NCBI RefSeq assembly: GCF_946479605.1
Contig: NZ_CAMLGT010000116.1
Span: 1-11,325 of the forward strand
Direction of reading: 5' to 3'
Origin: an uncultured Lacibacter sp.
GTDB lineage: Bacteria; Bacteroidota; Bacteroidia; Chitinophagales; Chitinophagaceae
DNA length: 11,325 nt
This document shows, piece after piece, positions 6,266 to 11,325 of the stretch. The notes under the pieces are model-generated. The model was not told the origin of the DNA. It was given only the letters and a program-made list of their open reading frames with translations, and made no database searches. How positions within the stretch are numbered: the stretch's first letter is position 1; the number at the start of each line of letters is the position of its first letter. A program made the translations under genes and the position numbers.

Positions 6266-7171
6266 ATGTGGGAACCGTATAAGAAAGGATTTAAAGCTTA
6301 TCTGCAACTGGAACGTTCGCTGAGTGATAACTCAGTAGAAGCCTACCTGCATGATGTGGAAATGCTGACACAATACCTGCAAAGCATCAACGATCTTAAA
6401 AACCCTGCCGACCTTGTGTTGAAAGACCTGCAGCAATTCATTAAATGGATTGCAGAACTGGGCATGAGTGCCAGCAGCCAGGCAAGAATTATTTCAGGAT
6501 TAAAACAGTTTTACAAATACTGTTTGCTGGAACAGATCAGCATAAAAGATCCTACTGCGTTGCTGGAAGCGCCGAAACTCAAACGTTCGCTACCTGATAC
6601 ACTTAGCTACAATGAAATTGAACAGATCATCAATGAAATTGATCTGAGCAAACCGGAAGGTGGCCGCAACAAAGCCATTCTTGAAACCATGTACAGCTGC
6701 GGCTTACGTGTAAGCGAAGTAGTGAACTTAAAACTCTCCAATCTTTATCTTGATGTAGGTTTTATCCGTGTTATTGGCAAGGGCGATAAAGAACGTCTTG
6801 TACCCATTGGCAGCAGTGCCGTTAAATACATCAGCATCTATGTCAACAATATCCGTGTTCACAACCAACCCAAAAAAGGAAAAGAAGATTTCGTTTTCCT
6901 CAACAGGCGTGGTGATGAGCTGACAAGAGTCATGATCTTTCTCATCATTAAAGAACTGGCAAAAAAAGCAGGCATCACGAAAAATATTTCGCCGCACACC
7001 TTCCGTCATTCCTTTGCCACACATTTAGTGGAAGGTGGTGCCGATTTGCGTGCGGTGCAGGAAATGCTGGGGCATGAAAGTATTACCACCACGGAAATTT
7101 ATACACACCTCGATAGAGAATACCTGCGTAAAACACTGGAGCAATACCACCCTGGCTTTGGTAAAAAATAA
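6266..7171 (+). CDS. xerD: Site-specific tyrosine recombinase, XerD type
   Basis: XerC/XerD recombinases resolve chromosome dimers at dif near the terminus, together with FtsK. At 301 residues the protein has the normal length. Residues about 1-95 form the SAM-like core-binding domain (KGFKAYLQLERSLSDNSVEAYLHD). The catalytic domain has every active-site residue: R148 (GLRVSE), K172 (GKGDKER), H244 and R247 (SPHTFRHSF), H270 (LGHES) and nucleophile Y279 (IYTH). The end (REYLRKTLEQYHPGFGKK) is typical of Xer proteins rather than phage integrases, and no att sites or other mobile genes are nearby. Assignment to XerD over XerC rests on overall resemblance and is less certain. The ATG follows a spacer with no clear Shine-Dalgarno sequence. 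Confidence 0.93.
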   Translation: MWEPYKKGFKAYLQLERSLSDNSVEAYLHDVEMLTQYLQSINDLKNPADLVLKDLQQFIKWIAELGMSASSQARIISGLKQFYKYCLLEQISIKDPTALLEAPKLKRSLPDTLSYNEIEQIINEIDLSKPEGGRNKAILETMYSCGLRVSEVVNLKLSNLYLDVGFIRVIGKGDKERLVPIGSSAVKYISIYVNNIRVHNQPKKGKEDFVFLNRRGDELTRVMIFLIIKELAKKAGITKNISPHTFRHSFATHLVEGGADLRAVQEMLGHESITTTEIYTHLDREYLRKTLEQYHPGFGKK

Positions 7172-7231
7172 AGGTTACCCATTTATACAATCAGTCAAAC
7201 TCAATTGCTTTATTGTATTTATATTTAAATC

Positions 7232-8332
7232 ATGACCCAACGTATTGTTTCACTCACTGTTTTACTTCTGTTCCCATTTCTGTTTTGTAATGCACAAACC
7301 GCCAACGGCAAAGCAATGGAAGTGATTGCCTATTATGCAGCCGGTGCCGAAAGGATCGATCAATACAAAGTAGAAGCATTAACACAGATCATTTTTTCAT
7401 TCGGGCATTTAAAAGGGAATAAACTTCATATTTCCAATAAAAGGGATACTGCCACCATTCAAAAACTCGTTTCGCTTAAACAAAGAAACCCAAGGTTAAA
7501 GGTTCTATTATCATTAGGCGGCTGGGGCGGCTGTTCCTCCTGTTCCGATGTGTTTTCTTCCAATGAAGGACGTAGCGAATTTGCGTTATCAGTGAAAGAA
7601 GCACTAACGTTTTTCAAGGCTGATGGTATTGATCTTGACTGGGAATACCCAACCATTAAAGGCTACCCCGGTCATACCTATAAAAAAGAGGACAAAGAAA
7701 ATTTCACATCACTTGTACAAACATTACGCAGCACACTTCATAAAGGAGCACTCATCAGTTTTGCTGCAGGTGGTTTTGAAGAATACCTGGAACAGTCCAT
7801 CGACTGGAAAGCAGTGTTGCCTGTTGTTGATTTTGTAAACCTGATGACCTATGATCTGGTGCATGGTTACAGCACAGTAACCGGCCACCATACCGCATTG
7901 TATTCAACAGCACAGCAAACACGTTCTGCCGATTGGGCGATCCGTTATTTTGAACAGCAACAACTGCCACTGAACAAACTGATTATTGGTGCAGCATTTT
8001 ATGCACGCTCATGGATAAATGTAAAGAACGAAAACAACGGTCTTTATCAAAATGGAGTATTTAAAGATTTTATTGCTTACTCCCAATTTGCAACCATGCT
8101 GAATAAAGACAACGGCTTTGTTTTTTACAGAGATATAGTTGCCCAAGCACCCTATGCCTACAACAGCAGTACAAACACATATGCAACGTTTGATGATGAA
8201 GAATCCATTGCAGAAAAAGTGAAGTACATCAAAGCAAAAAAACTTGGCGGCATTATGTTCTGGGAACTGTCGCTTGATAAACCAACCAACGGTTTACTGC
8301 AGGTCATCGATCAAACGATCAACAAAAAGTAA
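7232..8332 (+). CDS. Secreted glycoside hydrolase family 18 (chitinase-like)
   Basis: The 366-residue protein has an N-terminal signal peptide (hydrophobic core about 5-19, probable cleavage after CNAQ at 22) and a single GH18 barrel. The two hallmark strands are present: LLSLGGW (92-98) and the catalytic DGIDLDWEYP (131-140), in which D131, D134, D136 and acid E138 complete DxxDxDxE. LMTYDLVHG (204-212) and GGIMFWELSLD (339-349) are the later barrel strands with the substrate-stacking Trp. The family cleaves beta-1,4-GlcNAc chains such as chitin by substrate-assisted catalysis; some members are endo-GlcNAcases acting on N-glycans. There is no carbohydrate-binding module and no T9SS tail, so the export route beyond Sec is open. 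It starts 60 nt after xerD and ends 12 nt from the convergent 155-residue gene. Confidence 0.93.
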   Translation: MTQRIVSLTVLLLFPFLFCNAQTANGKAMEVIAYYAAGAERIDQYKVEALTQIIFSFGHLKGNKLHISNKRDTATIQKLVSLKQRNPRLKVLLSLGGWGGCSSCSDVFSSNEGRSEFALSVKEALTFFKADGIDLDWEYPTIKGYPGHTYKKEDKENFTSLVQTLRSTLHKGALISFAAGGFEEYLEQSIDWKAVLPVVDFVNLMTYDLVHGYSTVTGHHTALYSTAQQTRSADWAIRYFEQQQLPLNKLIIGAAFYARSWINVKNENNGLYQNGVFKDFIAYSQFATMLNKDNGFVFYRDIVAQAPYAYNSSTNTYATFDDEESIAEKVKYIKAKKLGGIMFWELSLDKPTNGLLQVIDQTINKK

Positions 8333-8344
8333 TTGCTTTACTTA

Positions 8345-8812
8345 TTACACGGAGAAAGGAAACAGTGCCAGTATATTTTTCACCCGTTCCCTCATCAGCT
8401 TTGCAGGAGTAATCCGATCGTTAAAAGTAATGTTATGAATGTCGTGCATGTGTTGCTCAAACCTGGCAGCTACACTTCCGTACAAATGCTTAACAGAATA
8501 TAAAACATTCTCTACCCCTGCTTCAAACGGGATAGCCAACACCAGCTTATCGGTATAGTAGCGACTGCTGAGCTGATACTGCATCCAATAATTATTAACG
8601 TGCTTTCCCGGCTCAAACAGTAACATCAGATCACGCAACTGATCGAAACGGAATTCCGGTTCATAAAAGAGGAAATTAAAAACCCTGAGCTGGTAAAGAG
8701 GGTCAATAAAAATGACCTCCCCGCCCGCTGCCTGCGGGGAAGCCGAACGAATCACTTCATCTCCTAATTTCTGATGCAGCTGTTTTGAAATTTCAATGGT
8801 ATTGAATAGCAT
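8345..8812 (-). CDS. Unrecognised 155-residue protein, second gene of a pair
   Basis: I do not recognise the family. The product has no signal peptide or membrane segment and looks like a soluble alpha/beta protein. Its central part is rich in aromatic residues (FNFLFYEPEFRFDQLRDLMLLFEP, about 45-68; NNYWMQYQLSSRYYTD, about 73-88). A histidine-rich stretch, FEQHMHDIHNI, sits at about 118-128. Residues about 23-31 (SASPQAAGG) are encoded by a GC-rich palindrome (8718-8740) and may be an inserted element rather than part of the fold. It starts 24 nt after the stop of the upstream coiled-coil gene on the same strand, so the two are probably one transcript and may work together (inference). The open frame and operon position argue that it is real. 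Confidence 0.75.
   Translation of the reverse strand: MLFNTIEISKQLHQKLGDEVIRSASPQAAGGEVIFIDPLYQLRVFNFLFYEPEFRFDQLRDLMLLFEPGKHVNNYWMQYQLSSRYYTDKLVLAIPFEAGVENVLYSVKHLYGSVAARFEQHMHDIHNITFNDRITPAKLMRERVKNILALFPFSV
8718..8740. repeat. GC-rich palindrome inside the 155-residue gene
   Basis: A perfect 7-bp stem (TCCCCGC at 8718-8724 with GCGGGGA at 8734-8740) encloses a 9-nt loop. It is strikingly GC-rich against its A/T-rich surroundings and resembles REP-like palindromes. It is read through in frame as part of SASPQAAGGE. Confidence 0.55.
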
Positions 8813-8836
8813 ATTTATATTTAAAGGATATCAGAA

Positions 8837-10171
8837 TCAACGATAATGCATTTCGCCATTGCCATTTACAATGGCAGCTTCGGCTGTTGCGTGATGAAAA
8901 TGGGCAAACCTTGACTCAATGTCCTTCATTGCAAGGATCATATCTTTTGAAAGCTGTTCCCTTTCATCCAGCTTATGCCGCAGTTGTTCTATCTGCTCTA
9001 ACAGATCTTCTTTTTCTTGCAGAAGTTCTTTTACACTCTTTTCTTTTTCATGCACCTGCCTGTTTAAATGCATCAGCGATGTTTCAAATGCTGATGATTT
9101 ATCCTTCCACTCACTTTCTTTTTGTTGCAGTGATGTGTGTAGCGCCTGCAATTCATTTTCTGTTCTTTCTTTTTCTTCTGCTACAATTTTCAACTCGGCT
9201 ACTTCCTCTTCTGTTGTACGTTTTTCGTGTTGCAGCCGGATGATCGTTTCATTCAACCGTTCATTGCTTGCCAGCAACTGCTCGTACGAGTACGTATCAC
9301 GAAGGATAGCAGTTAAATGATCTCTGAATTCTTCTATTTTATCAGCCACCTGTGCAGCCTGTATGCGTGTATCGGTAATGCCTGCTTTTTGAACAAGAAT
9401 CTCTTCATTCAAACCGTTGCCATCTGCGGCCGTTCTTAGTTCTTTCTGCAGGCGTTCTACCTCCTTTGCCAGTTCCATTTCCCTGTCTGCCGATACCGGT
9501 TGCAATTGCAACTGCTGTTCTAATTTTTCAACCTCTGCCCGTGCAAGAGCCAGCTCAGCATCAAATTGCTCTTTCAGCTTTTGCGATCCTTCCAGTTGCG
9601 ATTGAAGCCGCTCTTCGTATTTTACCTTCTCTTGCCTGAGTTGAACTTTTAATGATTCATGTTCACCATCAGCTGAAGACTGTACATGATTCAGCGATTC
9701 CTGTATGCTGTTTTTTTCCTGTTCTGTTTTTTGAAGTTTCTGCTCCAGCTCAAGTAATGCTCTTTCCTGCCGGGCTATTTTGTCCTGTAAATTCTGAAGG
9801 ATCTTTTGGCTTTCGCCTGTTTGTACTTCTTCACTATCAGGAAGATGACCTTGACGAAGCTGATCAATATGAGTAAGCGCTTTTGCATATTGCACCTGTA
9901 GTTCCATGTGTCGCTTTTCAGCTGCTTTCAATTCATCCTGCATTAACAATTCGGCTTCTTCTTTCCGAAGTATTTCTGAACTGAATTTGTTTTGCAGTGT
10001 TTCCAACTCCAGCTGCAGTTCATCTGTTTCACTGTTGTCGGATTTTGAACGAACCCGGTCAAACAAAAACTTGCCCAGGTATCCTGCTCCAATTGCTGCA
10101 AGAACAGTTAAAAACAACTCACCACTCTGAAGGGGATAAACTGCCCCCGGTATCACAAAAAAAGTCATCAT
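8837..10171 (-). CDS. Membrane-anchored coiled-coil protein of unknown function
   Basis: The 444-residue product has one N-terminal transmembrane segment (about 17-38, SGELFLTVLAAIGAGYLGKFLF) followed by a basic FDRVRSKS. An almost continuous coiled coil rich in E, Q, K and L then runs from about 50 to 425. Clear heptad stretches include LQLELETLQNKF and LLQEKEDLLEQIEQLRHKLDERE. The positive residues after the helix suggest the coil is cytoplasmic (inference). The short tail HHATAEAAIVNGNGEMHYR is not coiled coil. No enzymatic domain is visible. Coiled-coil composition makes similarity to SMC, myosin or RmuC-like proteins uninformative, and no RmuC nuclease domain is present. Either of two adjacent ATGs (10169-10171 or 10166-10168) could start it. 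It heads a pair with the 155-residue gene. The 122 nt between it and the upstream terminator should hold its promoter, but no convincing -7/-33 pair was found. Confidence 0.8.
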   Translation of the reverse strand: MMTFFVIPGAVYPLQSGELFLTVLAAIGAGYLGKFLFDRVRSKSDNSETDELQLELETLQNKFSSEILRKEEAELLMQDELKAAEKRHMELQVQYAKALTHIDQLRQGHLPDSEEVQTGESQKILQNLQDKIARQERALLELEQKLQKTEQEKNSIQESLNHVQSSADGEHESLKVQLRQEKVKYEERLQSQLEGSQKLKEQFDAELALARAEVEKLEQQLQLQPVSADREMELAKEVERLQKELRTAADGNGLNEEILVQKAGITDTRIQAAQVADKIEEFRDHLTAILRDTYSYEQLLASNERLNETIIRLQHEKRTTEEEVAELKIVAEEKERTENELQALHTSLQQKESEWKDKSSAFETSLMHLNRQVHEKEKSVKELLQEKEDLLEQIEQLRHKLDEREQLSKDMILAMKDIESRFAHFHHATAEAAIVNGNGEMHYR

Positions 10172-10293
10172 AATTTCCCGTTTATGTAAGTTTCATCGCT
10201 ACAGATCAAAGGCGGGTAAATCGTTCAACAAAAAGGATTTAGAGGGAGTATTTAGCAAAAAGCAAATATCAAACCAAAGTTGAATTATGTGGA

Positions 10294-10320
10294 AAACAAA
10301 AAGGACCGCAAAGGCGGCCC
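10294..10320 (-). terminator. Intrinsic terminator after the plug/T9SS gene
   Basis: Read on the minus strand, GGGCCGC pairs with GCGGTCC (7 bp, one G-U) around a CTTT loop and is followed at once by TTTTTG and TTT. It lies 27 nt after the stop codon at 10348 and separates this transcript from the coiled-coil gene. Confidence 0.85.
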
Positions 10321-10347
10321 ATTCATACGTGTTTCTCCTTTGGCTGT

Positions 10348-11241
10348 TTATTGCACAAGTAGTTTGCTGCTATATATCAATTGCTGTTGTTCGTTTACAA
10401 TTTGTATAATGTACATTCCGGGCATTGCATTGTCGGGTATATGGATTTGCATTGTTTCATTTTTTGTACTGATCTGCTTTTGCATCGCAGAAAAAATTTG
10501 CCCGGCGACATTGAACATACGAAGATGGTATTGACCTGGTTTTACATGACTGAAAGAAATTGTAACAGCACCGGATTTACTGATTTGTGTTGGATAGATC
10601 CTGAACAATGCGAAACTGTTTACATCCATTTGCTTTTTCGCCTGTTGTACAGCCTCTAACTTTATCTCACCACTGTTTTGCTGAACAATTTTTAAACTGA
10701 TTGTCTGTGTTTTGTATCCTTCAGCGGAAATGGTCAACATATAATCCAGCGACTGGAGGGAATCTGTCTCAAACCTGCCCCATTCATTTGCCGCAAACGA
10801 GATCCGCTTATTTGTTTTTGTTGATGTTGCTTCAATGGTTGCGTTTGCTACGGCAAGCTGCGTATGTTCATCCTTGATCACAAATTTGCGATGGTACGCT
10901 TTTTTTGTTGTAATGAGCACAACACCGTTTGTTGCTCTGCATCCATATATTGCTGTAGCGTGTAAATCCTTTAGTACCGTTATTTCAACAATGTCGTGCG
11001 GATTCAGTGTTTTTATTTCTGATTGTTCATACGGAACACCATCCACAATAAACAATGGCTCCCGCCCAACTGTTCCGGTGCCGCATCTTATCCGGATGTG
11101 TGAAGATGTGCCTCCTGTACCGCCCCGCTGTACTTGCTTTATTACTTCCGGCGCAATGGAAGGCATTTTAAATTCAGTGCTCTGTGCGTTACTATTAACT
11201 GACAGTATTGAAAGCAAAAGTGAAAGGTAGAAATAGTTCAT
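10348..11241 (-). CDS. Secreted TonB-plug domain protein with a T9SS sorting tail, no beta-barrel
   Basis: The 297-residue protein has a signal peptide (1-20, ending NSNAQ). Residues about 35-113 match the plug domain of SusC/RagA receptors: SSHIRIRCGTG, EPLFIVDGVPYE (61-72), LNPHDIVEITVLKD (79-92) and ATAIYGCRATNGVVLITTKK (95-114). Residues about 118-195 look like a carboxypeptidase-regulatory (CnaB-like) beta-sandwich (VANATIEATSTKTNKRI, EGYKTQTISLKI). Residues about 212-297 (FRIYPTQISKSGAVTISF to MPGMYIIQIVNEQQQLIYSSKLLVQ) are a type A T9SS C-terminal sorting domain. The roughly 700-residue barrel of a true receptor is absent, so it is not a transporter; it is more likely exported or surface-displayed, with the plug fold used for binding (inference). 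It starts 9 nt after the stop of the gene before it, indicating an operon, and ends at a terminator. Confidence 0.85.
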   Translation of the reverse strand: MNYFYLSLLLSILSVNSNAQSTEFKMPSIAPEVIKQVQRGGTGGTSSHIRIRCGTGTVGREPLFIVDGVPYEQSEIKTLNPHDIVEITVLKDLHATAIYGCRATNGVVLITTKKAYHRKFVIKDEHTQLAVANATIEATSTKTNKRISFAANEWGRFETDSLQSLDYMLTISAEGYKTQTISLKIVQQNSGEIKLEAVQQAKKQMDVNSFALFRIYPTQISKSGAVTISFSHVKPGQYHLRMFNVAGQIFSAMQKQISTKNETMQIHIPDNAMPGMYIIQIVNEQQQLIYSSKLLVQ

Positions 11242-11250
11242 AAGTTTATT

Positions 11251-11325
11251 TTATTGTATGCTGATCTTTGTACTCTGCACTAATTTTTTCTTTTCATCCA
11301 GCACCTGAACAATATAGATGCCCGG
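11251..11325 (-). CDS. C-terminal end of a second T9SS sorting-domain protein (rest outside the window)
   Basis: Only the last 24 codons and a TAA stop (11251-11253) are present. They read PGIYIVQVLDEKKKLVQSTK plus ISIQ. This is the last beta-hairpin of a type A T9SS sorting domain: PG.Y.V.V, a charged turn, then a short final strand. It aligns without gaps to the last 24 residues of the gene that follows it (10 identical, most others conservative), suggesting paralogous tandem genes in one operon, with a 9-nt gap. The function of the missing part is unknown. Confidence 0.8.
   Translation of the reverse strand, partial: PGIYIVQVLDEKKKLVQSTKISIQ

Noticed and set aside
6266..7171. Tyrosine recombinase as the integrase of a mobile element
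   Set aside because: Length and ending match housekeeping Xer proteins, and no att repeats, tRNA, phage or conjugation genes flank it.
7205..7227. TTG plus TATATTTA as a promoter for the GH18 gene
   Set aside because: The -7 candidate has one mismatch and the spacing is only about 12 nt; A/T-rich DNA makes such matches common.
8327..8343. Possible bidirectional terminator between the chitinase and the 155-residue gene (AAGTAA / TTACTT with a 5-nt loop)
   Set aside because: The stem is only 6 bp, mostly A-T, with no T-run on either side; it is too weak to call.
7216..8825. 14-nt identical stretch (TATTTATATTTAAA) before the GH18 gene and before the 155-residue gene
   Set aside because: It is low-complexity A/T sequence, it lies in different orientations relative to the two genes, and there is no other shared context.
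8887..9320. Long plus-strand Ser/Cys-rich open frames opposite the coiled-coil gene
   Set aside because: They are antisense shadows of Glu/Gln/Lys-rich coding sequence and have no protein-like features.

Overview
The window looks like a chromosomal segment of a Bacteroidota bacterium, most likely a Chitinophagaceae-type soil or freshwater organism (inference). The evidence is a secreted protein ending in a type IX secretion (T9SS) sorting domain, a SusC-style TonB plug domain, 'NAQ' signal-peptide ends, start codons without clear Shine-Dalgarno sequences, and two matches to the Bacteroidota -7 promoter element TAnnTTTG. No tRNA, rRNA, CRISPR array, insertion sequence or prophage was seen.

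Layout. On the minus strand: trmN6 (1-705, cut by the window edge), tsaD (780-1820, TTG start) and a MacB/FtsX-type permease (1910-3157). On the plus strand: prfC (3323-4915) and a GNAT acetyltransferase (5002-5517). A YkgJ-type cysteine-cluster protein (5562-6143, minus) converges on the acetyltransferase. xerD (6266-7171) and a secreted GH18 chitinase-like hydrolase (7232-8332) follow on the plus strand. The right part is all minus strand: an unrecognised 155-residue protein (8345-8812), a membrane-anchored coiled-coil protein (8837-10171), a clear intrinsic terminator (10294-10320), a TonB-plug/T9SS-tail protein (10348-11241), and the tail end of a second T9SS protein (11251 to the edge).

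Functional themes. trmN6 and tsaD both modify tRNA at position 37, and prfC acts in translation termination, so the left half is translation housekeeping. xerD is chromosome-dimer resolution or general site-specific recombination. The right half is cell-surface biology: chitin or peptidoglycan-like polymer hydrolysis, T9SS cargo and an envelope coiled-coil protein.

The most unusual signal is in the spacers. From about 500 to 6265, nearly every intergenic gap is filled with degenerate tandem repeats of period 7, and each gap has its own heptamer consensus. The same type of array lies inside the trmN6 reading frame, covers the stop codon of the acetyltransferase, covers the annotated N-terminus of the YkgJ-type gene, and forms inverted arms immediately before prfC and between tsaD and the permease. 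The gaps right of xerD do not show it. A second unusual item is the SusC-like plug domain with no beta-barrel, joined to a T9SS sorting tail.
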